From assembly GCF_002221525.1 (NCBI RefSeq), contig NZ_CP011028.1, positions 631,001 through 695,000 of the forward strand: DNA of 64,000 nt, given 5' to 3'. The notes under the pieces were generated by a model. That model had not been told where the DNA came from. It did no database searches and worked only from the letters and a program-made list of their open reading frames with translations. Below are positions 50,884 through 60,644 of the stretch, one piece after another. Numbering within the stretch: the stretch's first letter is position 1; every line of letters begins with the position of its first letter. Made by a program: the position numbers and the translations under genes. Origin of the DNA: Pseudoalteromonas espejiana DSM 9414. Lineage in GTDB: Bacteria; Pseudomonadota; Gammaproteobacteria; Enterobacterales; Alteromonadaceae.

Positions 50884-51840
50884 ATGATCAGTATTCCTTC
50901 AGTTGGCGAGGCCGAAAAACTCATAGAAGAAAAACTCGGTGGATGGTTTGATGTAGTTATTAGCCACATACCAAATTTTATTGTTGCTGTTGTTATAGCC
51001 ATCGTATTTTCAATAATAGCGCGCTTTGCCGGTCGGCTGATGAAAAACCTACTTAGGCGCTCACTCGACTCAAAACAAATAGCCGACCTAATGGCCTCTA
51101 TTTTTAAAGTCATTGTTTTGTGTGTCGGCTTATTTATAGCACTTGATTTTATGGGGCTAAAAGGCACCGTAACCTCGTTATTAGCCGGTGCGGGTATTGT
51201 AGGTTTAGCCATAGGTTTTGCATTTCAAGACATGACCGAAAACCTAATAGCCGGTATTGCTATGGGTATACGCAAACCGTTTAAAGCGGGTGATGTTATA
51301 GAAACCGATGACGTATTTGGTTCCGTGCACTCAATAAACCTGCGTAACACGCTAATAGAGAGCTTTTACGGGCAGCTAATCCTAGTACCAAACAAAGTGT
51401 TATTTAGAAACGTGTTAAAAAATTACACTACCTTAGGCGTTAGGCGCATAGAAGTACCGGTTGGTATTTCATACGGCGACGACATCGAAAAAGCCAAAGA
51501 AGTAATAGTTGATAAAATTAATGAATTTGACTTTGTAATACGCAAAGACGAAACCGCCGTATACGCAGAAGGTTTTGGCGACAGTAGCATTAATTTACTG
51601 GTATGGTTTTGGATTAAATACCCAGGTGAGCCAGACTTTATGACCGTGCGCCACAAGGGCGTAGTAGCCGTTAAACAAGCACTTGATGCTGCAGATATAA
51701 GTATCCCATTCCCAATACGTACTTTAGATTTTGGTATAAAAGGCGGTGAAAAACTCGATGCCATGATAAGCGATAAAATAAGCCAGCAATCAGCAAATAA
51801 AGAGGGTGATAATAATGCTGATGCAAGCCAAGGCGAGTAA
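50884..51840 (+). CDS. mscS: MscS-type mechanosensitive channel
   Basis: The ATG at 50884 is preferred; a GTG at 50872 is also in frame. The 318-residue product has three N-terminal helices, with the pore helix GAGIVGLAIGFAFQDMTENL and then IRKPFKAGDVIET, IINLRNTLIESFYG-like and LVPNKVLFRN beta-domain motifs, followed by a mixed alpha/beta vestibule. It would release solutes on osmotic downshock. It is longer than E. coli MscS (286), with an Asn/Asp/Ser-rich tail. A terminator follows. Confidence 0.93.
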   Translation: MISIPSVGEAEKLIEEKLGGWFDVVISHIPNFIVAVVIAIVFSIIARFAGRLMKNLLRRSLDSKQIADLMASIFKVIVLCVGLFIALDFMGLKGTVTSLLAGAGIVGLAIGFAFQDMTENLIAGIAMGIRKPFKAGDVIETDDVFGSVHSINLRNTLIESFYGQLILVPNKVLFRNVLKNYTTLGVRRIEVPVGISYGDDIEKAKEVIVDKINEFDFVIRKDETAVYAEGFGDSSINLLVWFWIKYPGEPDFMTVRHKGVVAVKQALDAADISIPFPIRTLDFGIKGGEKLDAMISDKISQQSANKEGDNNADASQGE

Positions 51841-51891
51841 ATAGTATAAAACCCACAATGCAAAAGCATTGGGAAATAGTTACTGACTATC

Positions 51892-51926
51892 AGCGCGTTT
51901 TTACAAAGTAAAAGCGCGCTTTTTTT
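51892..51926 (+). terminator. Intrinsic terminator after mscS
   Basis: AGCGCGTTTTTAC and GTAAAAGCGCGCT pair around AAA, followed by seven Ts. Confidence 0.85.
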
Positions 51927-52198
51927 ATATTTTATAAAATTAAGGGCCTAATTATAAAATTAACTCCTTTCACATACATATAAAGTAACCATTTTCGATA
52001 AGAGCGCAATAACGAACACTTGTAACCATTGTGAATACATAAATAATGAGTGTTTGGATAAACCATGCATTATAGTGCTTTTTTGTTCCTTATTTATGTA
52101 TTTAAATCTGTTTTTATGTTTTTTTTAAATAAATTAATTTATTTTCACCATTGGTTAAGCTAGATTTAAATTAACTATTCTTTATTTAGTAAATGTAA
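51927..52198. other. AT-rich intergenic region before the MCP gene
   Basis: About 270 bp that are very AT-rich and contain no open frame. A loose inverted pair, AACACT / AGTGTT, lies near 52015-52055. I see no convincing promoter or ribosome site before the MCP start, so how that gene is expressed is unclear. Confidence 0.4.
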
Positions 52199-54169
52199 AT
52201 GCCAAGCCAGAAAGAAAATTCAGCTTTTCAAATGAGTCACTGGAGTTTAAAAACTAAGCTAACTTTAATTTTCCTACTTGTAGGGATAATACCCGCTCTC
52301 ATAATTACGACAATTTCTACATTACAATCGAAATCACGCGTCGAATACAACATATCTCAGTCGCTAGAGGCGATTAATCAAATAAAAAAAACTCAGATCA
52401 AAAACTACTTTAAGCAAAAAAGGGCAGATATTGAGCTTTTGGCTTTAACTGTTCCACTGCTTAAGGAAGACAACTACGATCGCTTTTTTACAGAATATAT
52501 ACAGAAGTATGGCTATTACGATGTGTTTTTAATTGATAATAATGGACTTATTTATTACACCCAAGCTAGAGAGTCTGACTATCAAACAAACATCTTAAAA
52601 GGGAAGTATGCAAGTTCAAATTTAGGAGGTTTAATTAAAGAGGTTAAACAATCTAACAGCTTTAGCATTGCTGATTACAAACCGTATGCACCAAGTAATG
52701 GAGAACCAGCCGCATTTATTGCTATACCTGTTGATGGTAGCGATGTAATTGTTGCTTTACAGCTTTCAAGTGAAGGGACTAATCAAATAATGGGTGTTCG
52801 TGAAGGGATGGGAGAAACTGGTGAGAGTTACTTAGTTGGAGAAGATAAGCTAATGCGTTCTGATTCATATCTTGACCCAGAAGGACACTCACTCAATGCA
52901 AGCTTTGCAGGAACTGTAAAAAATAATGGTGCTGATACAGAGGCTGTAAATTTAGCTTTAAATGCTCAGCATGGCACTAAAATAATAAAAGATTATAATG
53001 GAAACAACGTGCTTTCAGCCTTCGATAGTATAAAAATTGGCGACTTTAGCTGGATTATATTAAGTGAAATTGACGAATCAGAAGCATTCGCACCAGTCCA
53101 TCAGACTGTGCTCTTTAGCGTAATTTCTATATTAGCAGCTGCAATTGTTGTTGTATTCATTGGTGTTTTCTTTTCACGAAAAATAGCAACTCCAATAATT
53201 GTTGCGTCCGCTTTCGCAAAAAAAGTAGCAGCAGGAGATCTTCGCAGTAACATCGAAGTCAATTCGCACGATGAGGTAGGCATGTTACAAGTTGCATTGC
53301 ATACTATGCTAGAAAATCTCAGAAAAATGATTGGTGAATTATCTAACGTTGCAGTTCAGCAAGGCAGTACAGCGACAGAGCTCGCCTCAGTTACTGAACA
53401 AACTAGCTTAGCAGTTACCGAGCAACAAGCACAAACTATACAAGTTGCAGCTGCCACTACCGAAATGACTGAAACAGTTAAAGAAATAGCAAGTACAACC
53501 GCTAGTGCATCATCATTGTGTAAAAACATTCAAATAATGGCCCGGGAAGGGTCTGAAAATAATGATAGTACTTACAATGCACTTGTTTCTCTTGGAGATG
53601 CTACACAAAAAGCAGCACATGAAGTGACAGAGTTGAGGCATAATTCGGAAAAAATAGTGAATGTATTAAGCGTTATTAAAAAAATAGCTGATCAGACTAA
53701 TTTGCTTGCTTTAAACGCTGCAATTGAAGCTGCTAGAGCAGGTGAGCAAGGGCGTGGTTTTGCTGTTGTTGCAGATGAAGTACGCAGCTTAGCTAAGTCA
53801 ACTCAAGAGTCTACAATGGAGATTGAAGTCATCATTGAAGCTGTAGTGAGTGCTAGTAACGCAGCTGTTCAAGCAATGACAGATAATGTAGGGCAAACAA
53901 CTCAAGTTCAGGAAATAGCTAAGAAAGCAAACTTAATCAATAGTAATGTAGGCAAAGAAGTCGACGAAATTTTTGATATGGTTGTTCAAATTGCTACTGC
54001 CTCTGAACAGCAGTCGACTACCATTGATGAAATATCGCGAAATATAGGCGTTATAAATATGGGGATATCAGAAACTGAGCAAGCAGTAAGGGATATTGCA
54101 CAATCAAGTAGCGAATTGTCTAGAATGGCAAACGGCTTAAATGATGAGGCTCAAAAATTTAGCCTTTAA
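52199..54169 (+). CDS. Methyl-accepting chemotaxis protein
   Basis: The 656-residue product has a first membrane helix (about 21-41, [20 protein letters not shown]), a periplasmic sensor of about 260 residues with double-Cache-like elements ([18 protein letters not shown] and [19 protein letters not shown]), a second helix (about 306-326), a HAMP domain and a long MCP signalling coiled coil with the hairpin [18 protein letters not shown]. It transmits ligand binding to CheA/CheW. The ligand is unknown. No ribosome site is evident at the ATG, and M12 is another possible start. Confidence 0.93.
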   Translation: MPSQKENSAFQMSHWSLKTKLTLIFLLVGIIPALIITTISTLQSKSRVEYNISQSLEAINQIKKTQIKNYFKQKRADIELLALTVPLLKEDNYDRFFTEYIQKYGYYDVFLIDNNGLIYYTQARESDYQTNILKGKYASSNLGGLIKEVKQSNSFSIADYKPYAPSNGEPAAFIAIPVDGSDVIVALQLSSEGTNQIMGVREGMGETGESYLVGEDKLMRSDSYLDPEGHSLNASFAGTVKNNGADTEAVNLALNAQHGTKIIKDYNGNNVLSAFDSIKIGDFSWIILSEIDESEAFAPVHQTVLFSVISILAAAIVVVFIGVFFSRKIATPIIVASAFAKKVAAGDLRSNIEVNSHDEVGMLQVALHTMLENLRKMIGELSNVAVQQGSTATELASVTEQTSLAVTEQQAQTIQVAAATTEMTETVKEIASTTASASSLCKNIQIMAREGSENNDSTYNALVSLGDATQKAAHEVTELRHNSEKIVNVLSVIKKIADQTNLLALNAAIEAARAGEQGRGFAVVADEVRSLAKSTQESTMEIEVIIEAVVSASNAAVQAMTDNVGQTTQVQEIAKKANLINSNVGKEVDEIFDMVVQIATASEQQSTTIDEISRNIGVINMGISETEQAVRDIAQSSSELSRMANGLNDEAQKFSL

Positions 54170-54387
54170 CTTACTCTATTTATCTAGAAATTTATTAATT
54201 CAATACAGCCAATTTTATTAATATAACCACGATAGAATGTTACAAGGATGTACCTTAAAGGGCACAAGTTATACGTGCGATAGATGGTACACGGATATTA
54301 ATAAATATTCTGACCAACGAACTGCTGAAAAACTGACGCTCTCGTAAATTGCAAACTTTAAAGCATATAACATATTTGTTTTGTACG

Positions 54388-54708
54388 TTAAATAACACTA
54401 ATTTTATTTCGAATGATTTTAACCCCATCCATATTTTCTAAAAATTTTTGTGCCAGAGCGCGCTGAAAACCTGTTTTTGCTTCTCCGTATAAATCGACTT
54501 CACCGTTTTTAACCTGTACACGAATATCACTTAATGCCAAATTAGGGTTGGTACGTAAGGTGTTGGTAATTGATTGTTGTAAGTTAGGTTGAGTAGCCAC
54601 ACTGCTTACTATGGCTAAGTTAGTTGCTGCACTTACTTTAGTAGCGCAAGCTAATAAAAATAAACAACAAAATGATACTAAAGCGATAGTTAACTTGAAG
54701 CGGTTCAT
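54388..54708 (-). CDS. BON-domain envelope protein
   Basis: The 106-residue product has a signal peptide with a possible but imperfect lipobox (LLAC) at about residues 18-21, or signal peptidase I cleavage after KVSA. One BON domain follows (about 40-106: ITNTLRTNPNLALSDIRVQV, NGEVDLYGEAKT, DGVKIIRNKI). BON domains bind phospholipid or envelope surfaces, as in OsmY. It converges with the MCP gene. Confidence 0.85.
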   Translation of the reverse strand: MNRFKLTIALVSFCCLFLLACATKVSAATNLAIVSSVATQPNLQQSITNTLRTNPNLALSDIRVQVKNGEVDLYGEAKTGFQRALAQKFLENMDGVKIIRNKISVI

Positions 54709-54925
54709 AACTTTATCCTTACATTACGGTTAATAGTGCAGCAATTGTTTGCTGAGTTATTTTTACAGTTACAATTTCAGTGCCAAAATTAATGCATTGA
54801 AATATAAGGATATTTTATTAAGTGAGAATTCAGGTGGGCAATAATTACATTTTACTGAGTATGAGTTACATGCTTGGGTTACATTTGTAACAGGTACAAA
54901 GGGCAGAGCCTGTAAGGCTTTCACT

Positions 54926-54949
54926 AAAAAGCCGGCTAATGCCGGCTTT
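54926..54949 (-). terminator. Intrinsic terminator after srmB
   Basis: On the minus strand AAAGCCGGC-ATTA-GCCGGCTTTTT, about 20 bp past the srmB stop. Confidence 0.88.
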
Positions 54950-54967
54950 AATATAAAAATGTTTAAG

Positions 54968-56194
54968 TTATTTTTTCTTTTTAACCTTCGCTTTTTTCTT
55001 GGCTTTCATTTTTACTGGATCTTTACGCTTTTTAGCTGGTGGCTTAGCTTCTTTGTGTTGTGGCTCAATACCTTTAATTATACGGCGCTTAAGCTTTTGC
55101 TCTGTGTAGCGTTCAACTTTGTATAAAATACCAATGTCGTGTGCTTCAACAAGCGATATTGCAATCCCTTTTTTACCAGCACGGCCAGTACGGCCAATGC
55201 GGTGTACATATACATCGGCAGTGCGTGGCATATCAAAGTTAATTACGTGGCTAATGTCTGAAACGTCAATGCCACGTGCAGCAACGTCGGTTGCTATTAA
55301 TATGCGAGTTTTACCACTGTGAAAGTTTTCCATGGCTTTCATGCGTTTGTCTTGTGGCATTTCACCACGTAGCCATGCTGCTTTTACACCATTATTAGTA
55401 AGCTCACCAATGAGTGTTTCTAGGCGCTCACGGGTTTTAACAAACACAATAGCTTTACTTACGTCAGGGCCATTTAAGGTATTTACTAAAAGCTCTAATT
55501 TGTGGTGGTAGTCATCAGCAAGGTGAACCCACTGGTGAATTTTTGCTTTTTCTTTACGTGACGATTCCGCTTCAAGTAATGCAGGGTCGTTTAAAATGCG
55601 CTCTGCAAATAACTCTACGCTGTCGCCCTCAAGAGTGGCTGAGAATAAAAAGCACTGACGACGGTTTTTAGCTTCATCACATATACGTAGCATTTCTTTT
55701 CTAAAGCCCATGTCTAACATGCGGTCGGCTTCATCAAGAATTAGCATTTCTACGTTTTCGGCGTGGAAATTTTCGGTTTCAAGGTATTCCATTAAACGCC
55801 CTGGTGTGGCGATTAAAATGTCATTATTGTTTTCAAAAATTTCTTTGTGAGTACCGTAGTTAATCCCCCCGGTTACTACACCAATTTTAAGGTGAGTACC
55901 TTTAGCAAGTAGTTCACATTGTTCATGAATTTGATAAGCCAGTTCACGCGTAGGGGTCATAATTAACACACGAGCAAAACCAGGATCGCGGCGTGGAAAA
56001 TCCATTAAGTATTGAATTGCCGGAATTAAAAATGCCGCTGTTTTACCTGTGCCTGTAGGTGCCGACGCTAAAATGTCGCGACCTTGTAAAGCCTCAGGAA
56101 TAGCTTGTTGTTGAATGCTGGTTGGTGTTTCATAACCCATTTTATCAATGGCGTTGAGTAGCTTTGTATCAAGATCAAATTCAGAAAATTGCAT
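54968..56194 (-). CDS. srmB: ATP-dependent RNA helicase SrmB
   Basis: The ATG at 56194 (MQFSEFDLDTKLL) is preferred to a TTG at 56227. The 408-residue product has the DEAD-box series: Q motif TPTSIQQQAIPEAL, APTGTGKTAAF, PTRELAYQ, LDEADRMLDMGF, FSATLEGD, ATDVAARGID and HRIGRTGRAGKKG, then a lysine-rich tail. SrmB helps early 50S ribosome assembly. It is divergent from trmN6, as in E. coli. Confidence 0.94.
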   Translation of the reverse strand: MQFSEFDLDTKLLNAIDKMGYETPTSIQQQAIPEALQGRDILASAPTGTGKTAAFLIPAIQYLMDFPRRDPGFARVLIMTPTRELAYQIHEQCELLAKGTHLKIGVVTGGINYGTHKEIFENNNDILIATPGRLMEYLETENFHAENVEMLILDEADRMLDMGFRKEMLRICDEAKNRRQCFLFSATLEGDSVELFAERILNDPALLEAESSRKEKAKIHQWVHLADDYHHKLELLVNTLNGPDVSKAIVFVKTRERLETLIGELTNNGVKAAWLRGEMPQDKRMKAMENFHSGKTRILIATDVAARGIDVSDISHVINFDMPRTADVYVHRIGRTGRAGKKGIAISLVEAHDIGILYKVERYTEQKLKRRIIKGIEPQHKEAKPPAKKRKDPVKMKAKKKAKVKKKK

Positions 56195-56270
56195 AGAGTG
56201 TCTAAAATAAGGGACAATTACCTGCAATTATACGCGCTATACGCCAGTTGGTGAATGAAAAGGTGAAAAA

Positions 56271-56969
56271 ATGTCAGGGTTTACATTTAAACAATTTAAG
56301 GTTGAGCACGATAAGTGCGCCATGAAGGTCTCAACCGATGGCATTTTACTTGGTGCATGGGCCAATTTAAACGGCGCACAATCATTGCTTGATATAGGAA
56401 CAGGCACGGGGTTACTGGCGCTAATGTGCAAGCAGCGAAGCAGCGGGCTTGCAATAACTGCTGTTGAGGTTGATGAAGCAGCTTATAACCAAGCGCTAAA
56501 AAACTGTGCGAGTAGCCCATGGCCAAATATTAATATAGAGCACACCACAATTCAGAGCTTTGAACATGCCAAGCCGTTTGATGTCGTGATTTCGAATCCG
56601 CCGTATTTTAATAACAGTTTAAAAGGTGAAAGCGATACCCGAAACACCGCCCGCCATACCGATGGATTAAGTTTTGACGAGTTAATAAATGCGTTTAAAC
56701 GTTTAAGTCATAGTGGCTCTCGCTTTAGCTTAATACTTCCCAGCATTGAAGGCGCGCTATTTATTAAGCTTGCTACGCAAAATGGGCTGTATTTAAATGT
56801 ACATTGCCAAGTAAAAGCCACTCCTAATAAAGATATTAGCCGCAGCTTAATGACATTTAGCTATGTAAAAAGCGATATAGAATCTTCAATACTGTGTATT
56901 AGAAACTTAGATAATAGTTACACAGTTGATTATGTAGCGTTGTGCAAAGCATTTTATTTAAAAATGTAA
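56271..56969 (+). CDS. trmN6: tRNA1(Val) (adenine(37)-N6)-methyltransferase
   Basis: The 232-residue product has FKQFKVEHDKCAMKVSTDGI, the SAM motif LLDIGTGTGLLALM and the amino-methyltransferase motif VVISNPPYF, as in YfiC/TrmN6. It modifies A37 of tRNA1(Val). It is divergent from srmB, the conserved arrangement, and is followed within 23 bp by the insertion sequence. Confidence 0.93.
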   Translation: MSGFTFKQFKVEHDKCAMKVSTDGILLGAWANLNGAQSLLDIGTGTGLLALMCKQRSSGLAITAVEVDEAAYNQALKNCASSPWPNINIEHTTIQSFEHAKPFDVVISNPPYFNNSLKGESDTRNTARHTDGLSFDELINAFKRLSHSGSRFSLILPSIEGALFIKLATQNGLYLNVHCQVKATPNKDISRSLMTFSYVKSDIESSILCIRNLDNSYTVDYVALCKAFYLKM

Positions 56970-56995
56970 GCTGTTTATTGAGCTTGTTTATCTAG

Positions 56996-57013
56996 GGGTT
57001 GTTGATCTTTGTT
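56996..57013 (+). repeat. Left terminal inverted repeat of the IS element
   Basis: GGGTTGTTGATCTTTGTT; matches the right end at 16 of 18 positions. Confidence 0.85.
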
Positions 57014-57023
57014 TGTATTTTAG

Positions 57024-57782
57024 TCAGGTATGCATCGATAACCACATAATAGCGAATGCTAATGAAACCATTGATGCATAGTTCCTTTCTAATTTATCGT
57101 ACCGAGTTGATACTGCTCTGAAGTGCTTTATTTGTGCAAACGCATTTTCAACTAAGTGTCGATACTTGTATAGATCCCAATCCATATCATTGTTTTTCTG
57201 GGTGTTATCTTTACGCCGAGGGATTAGTGGCTCACTTCCATGCTCAGTTACATAGTCACGAATTGATTGGCTATCGTAGCCCTTATCAGCAATCACATAG
57301 TCACTTTTAGGCGAATGTTTTATTAGGCTTTCTGCCATAACAAAGTCATTTCGCTGACCACCTGTTAATTCAAAGTGTACTGGGTATCCATAGCTATCAA
57401 CGGCCAGATGAATCTTAGTTGAAAAGCCACCCCGACTTTTACCTATCGACTCATCTTTGTCGCTCTTTGCACCACTACTATGTTGATGTGCTCGCACAAT
57501 ACTGCCATCAATGAATAGCCATTCAGAATCAGTGATGAGGGCTAAATGTTTAAAAATAGTATTTAAAATGCCTTTCTTAGACCATAAGTTAAAGCGCCTA
57601 AACACAGTACTCCAAAGCCCAAAGTGTGGTGGTAAATCTCGCCAAGGAATTCCTGTGCGCATTCGATACAAAATACCTTCTAGCGTCATTCGGTGGTCAA
57701 ATTTATTATAAACTCGACCACTATTGAGCATTAATTCTTTGAGCTTTAACCAGCGTTTATCTGTTAACATTGTTCTTGGCAT
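57024..57782 (-). CDS. IS5-family transposase
   Basis: The ATG at 57782 (MPRTMLTDKRWLKLKELM) gives 252 residues; the frame is open back to 57875, but that stretch lies inside the element end. The DDE motif is complete: first Asp in FIDGSIVRAHQ, second in VIADKGYDSQSI, and the Y/R/E motif in RHLVENAFAQIKHFRA. The N-terminal helix-turn-helix-like part (MTLEGILYRMRTGIPWRDLP) is as in IS427/IS1031-type members. With an intact frame and ends, the element may still be mobile. Confidence 0.93.
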   Translation of the reverse strand: MPRTMLTDKRWLKLKELMLNSGRVYNKFDHRMTLEGILYRMRTGIPWRDLPPHFGLWSTVFRRFNLWSKKGILNTIFKHLALITDSEWLFIDGSIVRAHQHSSGAKSDKDESIGKSRGGFSTKIHLAVDSYGYPVHFELTGGQRNDFVMAESLIKHSPKSDYVIADKGYDSQSIRDYVTEHGSEPLIPRRKDNTQKNNDMDWDLYKYRHLVENAFAQIKHFRAVSTRYDKLERNYASMVSLAFAIMWLSMHT

Positions 57783-57860
57783 AGCAACATCCGTTCTCGG
57801 TGGTATGTTTGATTTTTGGCGAAACCAATTATACCTTGTTGCTATGCCGTTTACTTTTTC

Positions 57861-57878
57861 AACAAAGATCAACACGCC
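57861..57878 (-). repeat. Right terminal inverted repeat of the IS element
   Basis: Read on the minus strand, GGCGTGTTGATCTTTGTT. Confidence 0.85.
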
Positions 57879-58013
57879 CTAGTAATAAAGGATAATTTAC
57901 CTATTATGCATACGTATTCAGTTTTTATTTAATCAACCTCCCGACTAGTGTTAACCACTTGTAAATAACGTCGAGTATGCAGTATAGCTCGCTCAACATT
58001 TGGAACACACACT

Positions 58014-60023
58014 ATGAAGCTGAATAAAATTATCACCACCGCCGGGTTAAGCCTTGGCTTAACTTTACCAAGCTTAGTATCGGCTGCCCCTACAACATTT
58101 GTGCATTTATTTGAATGGAACTGGCAAGATGTAGCGCAAGAATGCGAACAGTTTTTAGGGCCCAAAGGATACGCTGCTGTGCAAGTATCACCACCTAACG
58201 AGCATATTACAGGTAACCAATGGTGGACTCGCTATCAACCTGTGAGCTACCAACTACAAAGCCGTGGCGGTAACCGCTCGCAGTTTATAGATATGGTAAA
58301 TCGCTGTAATGCAGCAGGCGTAGATATATACGTTGATACGCTAATAAACCATATGGCAGCAGGCAGTGGTACTGGCACTGCCGGTAACACCTTTGGTAAT
58401 AAACAATATCCTATTTATAGCCCACAAGATTTTCACGAAAGTTGCTCAATTAACCCAGAAGATTACGGAAATAACCGTTATCGGGTTCAAAACTGCGAGC
58501 TAGTAGGGCTTGCCGATTTAAACACCGCTTCAAATTATGTACAAAATACGTTAGCGGCCTATATTAACGACCTTCAAGATATTGGTGTTAAGGGGTTTAG
58601 GTTTGATGCTGCTAAGCATGTTGCCGCAAGCGATATTCAAGCTTTAATGGCAAAAATAAATGGCTCGCCAGTGGTGTTTCATGAGGTGATAGATCAAGGT
58701 ACTGAAGCGGTAGATGCCTCAGAGTACTTAAGCACAGGTTTAGTTACTGAGTTTAAATACAGTACAGAGCTTGGTAATGCCTTTAGAAATGGCTCGCTTG
58801 CGTGGCTAAGTAATTTTGGTGAGGGCTGGGGCTTTATGCCAAGCTCATCGGCAGTAGTATTTGTTGATAATCACGACAATCAGCGCGGGCATGGTGGTGC
58901 GGGTAATGTAATTACTTTTGAAGATGGCCGTTTATACGACCTAGCTAATGTATTTATGTTGGCGTATCCGTATGGGTACCCAAAAGTGATGTCGAGTTAT
59001 GATTTTCATGGCGATACCGATGCGGGTGGACCAAGTGTGCCAGTTCACAATAATGGTAACTTAGAATGCTTTGCAAGTAATTGGAAGTGTGAGCACCGGT
59101 GGTCGTACATTGCTGGTGGTGTCGATTTTAGAAATAACACTGCCGACAATTGGGCTGTAACAAACTGGTGGGATAACACCAATAACCAGATTGCATTTGG
59201 GCGAGGTAGTTCAGGCCATATGGCAATTAATAAAGAAGATGCCACTTTAAATGCAACGGTTCAAACAGACATGGCTGCTGGGCAATACTGTAATGTGTTA
59301 AAAGGTGAGCTTTCGGCTGATGCTAAAAGCTGTAGTGGTGAGGTTATTACCGTTAATAGTAATGGCACTATTAACTTAAATGTGGCGCCGTGGGATGCCA
59401 TGGCAATTCATAAAAACGCTAAATTAACGCAAAGCTCGCTCCCTAATAACGCAGAGGATTGGCAAAGAACCGTTGTTTTTATTAATGCACAAACACAAAG
59501 CGGGCAAGATATGTTTGTTCGCGGTGGAATAGACCATGCCTATGCCAACGCAAACCTTGGTAGGAACTGCCAAACAACTAACGTTGAATGTGCCATGCCT
59601 ATTCGTCACAACAATTTAAAAAATAATACCACTTCGCTTTGGAAAGCAAACGATAACTACCTTGATTGGTATGGTATTGAACAAGGCCAAAGCAGCGAGG
59701 CGCAAGGTACGGCGACGGATTGGACTACAAATATATGGCCTAGTGAATATGGCACGCAAAAAACGGTAGATGCTGATGGCTTTGGCGTTACGCCCCTTAA
59801 CATATGGGGCGAACACTACTGGATGCTTGATGTAGAAATGGATTGCAGTAAAGCGGTTAACGGCTGGTTTGAGCTAAAAGCATTTGTAAAAAATGGCCAA
59901 GAGTGGGAGGGCGATATAAACCAAGCAAATACCCCATATGCAAGTACTAACCATATGGCACAGTGCGGCAAAATTAATATGTTTGAATTTAATAGCTCAA
60001 GTGTAGAGGTGCGTGACTTTTAA
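58014..60023 (+). CDS. amy: Secreted chloride-dependent alpha-amylase with C-terminal propeptide (GH13)
   Basis: The 669-residue precursor equals the length I recall for Pseudoalteromonas haloplanktis AHA. It has a signal peptide (1-24), a mature GH13 domain starting [14 protein letters not shown], and a C-terminal region from about residue 478 that corresponds to the secretion-assisting propeptide removed after export. The catalytic triad falls at Asp198, Glu224 and Asp288 (174, 200, 264 in mature numbering), and the chloride ligands are Arg196, Asn286 and Lys324. These are all the expected residues. It digests starch outside the cell. It stands alone, 131 bp from the IS end, which may limit the upstream control region. 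Confidence 0.96.
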   Translation: MKLNKIITTAGLSLGLTLPSLVSAAPTTFVHLFEWNWQDVAQECEQFLGPKGYAAVQVSPPNEHITGNQWWTRYQPVSYQLQSRGGNRSQFIDMVNRCNAAGVDIYVDTLINHMAAGSGTGTAGNTFGNKQYPIYSPQDFHESCSINPEDYGNNRYRVQNCELVGLADLNTASNYVQNTLAAYINDLQDIGVKGFRFDAAKHVAASDIQALMAKINGSPVVFHEVIDQGTEAVDASEYLSTGLVTEFKYSTELGNAFRNGSLAWLSNFGEGWGFMPSSSAVVFVDNHDNQRGHGGAGNVITFEDGRLYDLANVFMLAYPYGYPKVMSSYDFHGDTDAGGPSVPVHNNGNLECFASNWKCEHRWSYIAGGVDFRNNTADNWAVTNWWDNTNNQIAFGRGSSGHMAINKEDATLNATVQTDMAAGQYCNVLKGELSADAKSCSGEVITVNSNGTINLNVAPWDAMAIHKNAKLTQSSLPNNAEDWQRTVVFINAQTQSGQDMFVRGGIDHAYANANLGRNCQTTNVECAMPIRHNNLKNNTTSLWKANDNYLDWYGIEQGQSSEAQGTATDWTTNIWPSEYGTQKTVDADGFGVTPLNIWGEHYWMLDVEMDCSKAVNGWFELKAFVKNGQEWEGDINQANTPYASTNHMAQCGKINMFEFNSSSVEVRDF

Positions 60024-60062
60024 ATACGTATTTTAAAATATGTACTTTAAAACATAGTTATT

Positions 60063-60096
60063 AAAAACCAAGTGCGTTAACGCGTGCTTGGTTTTT
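60063..60096 (+). terminator. Intrinsic terminator after the amylase gene
   Basis: AAAAACCAAG and CTTGGTTTTT flank a GC-containing inner palindrome (GCGTTAACGC), giving one long stem with a T tract. Confidence 0.85.
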
Positions 60097-60195
60097 ACTT
60101 TTTATATGTACCTAATTAGCTATTTAATTTCATAGTGTGTTTATAAATCAGCTGGTATTATCGCTTTATTCGCCATTTTAAATTAAGGCAACATA

Positions 60196-60642
60196 ATGAA
60201 AAAATTAAATAAACTATCTTTGCTAAGTACACTCGCAGCGGCTTTATTTGTAAGCCAAGGTGCGCTTGCAAACATGAGCCCTGTAGGGCTTTGGAAAACC
60301 ATTGATGAAGATACAAGCGAAGCTAAATCGTACGTACGTATTACACAAAACAACAATGTACTAAGCGGCAAGGTAGACTCTATTTTAGACCCAGCTAAGC
60401 AAGATGGCATTTGTAAAGAGTGCGATGGCGCATTAAAAGATCAGCCTATTTTAGGTATGACTATTATCACTGATGTAAAACCAGAAGATGATGGCGTATG
60501 GGGAGATGGCGAAATACTCGACCCAACTAATGGCAAAACCTACACCGTGCAACTAACGCCACAAAACGACGGTAAAACGTTAGAGGTTCGCGGTTATATT
60601 GGCTTTTTTTACCGTAACCAATATTGGGAGCGTGTAGAGTAA
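60196..60642 (+). CDS. DUF2147 family secreted protein
   Basis: The 148-residue product has a signal peptide (ending GALA-N) and the DUF2147 pattern SPVGLWKTIDEDTSEAKSYV, GKVDSIL, a C-x2-C pair in GICKECDGAL and YIGFFYRNQYWER. The predicted lipocalin-like barrel would work in the periplasm or outside; its ligand is unknown. It ends only 2 bp before the convergent LysR gene's stop. Confidence 0.88.
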   Translation: MKKLNKLSLLSTLAAALFVSQGALANMSPVGLWKTIDEDTSEAKSYVRITQNNNVLSGKVDSILDPAKQDGICKECDGALKDQPILGMTIITDVKPEDDGVWGDGEILDPTNGKTYTVQLTPQNDGKTLEVRGYIGFFYRNQYWERVE

Positions 60643-60644
60643 CG

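Larger units (their letters stand above)
56992..57882. mobile_element. IS5-family insertion sequence, intact
   Basis: The element spans 56996-57878 (883 bp) and is flanked by CTAG on both sides (56992-56995 and 57879-57882), a likely target duplication, although TA alone is possible. Its ends are inverted repeats of 16 matches in 18 (GGGTTGTTGATCTTTGTT against GGCGTGTTGATCTTTGTT). One transposase gene fills it. Size, single gene and CTAG target fit the IS5 family. It lies between trmN6 and the amylase. Confidence 0.9.

Noticed and set aside
50784..51869. Two minus-strand open frames (50784-51212 and 51423-51869) across mscS
   Set aside because: Both are antisense to intact MscS motifs and show low-complexity Ser/Thr/Pro composition typical of shadow frames.
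51927..52198. A decayed gene or flagellar sigma-28 promoter before the MCP
   Set aside because: No frame remnant and no TAAA-N15-GCCGATAA-like pair could be recognised.
57783..57875. An upstream extension of the IS transposase by 31 codons
   Set aside because: It reaches into the terminal inverted repeat, and related transposases begin MPRTMLTD.
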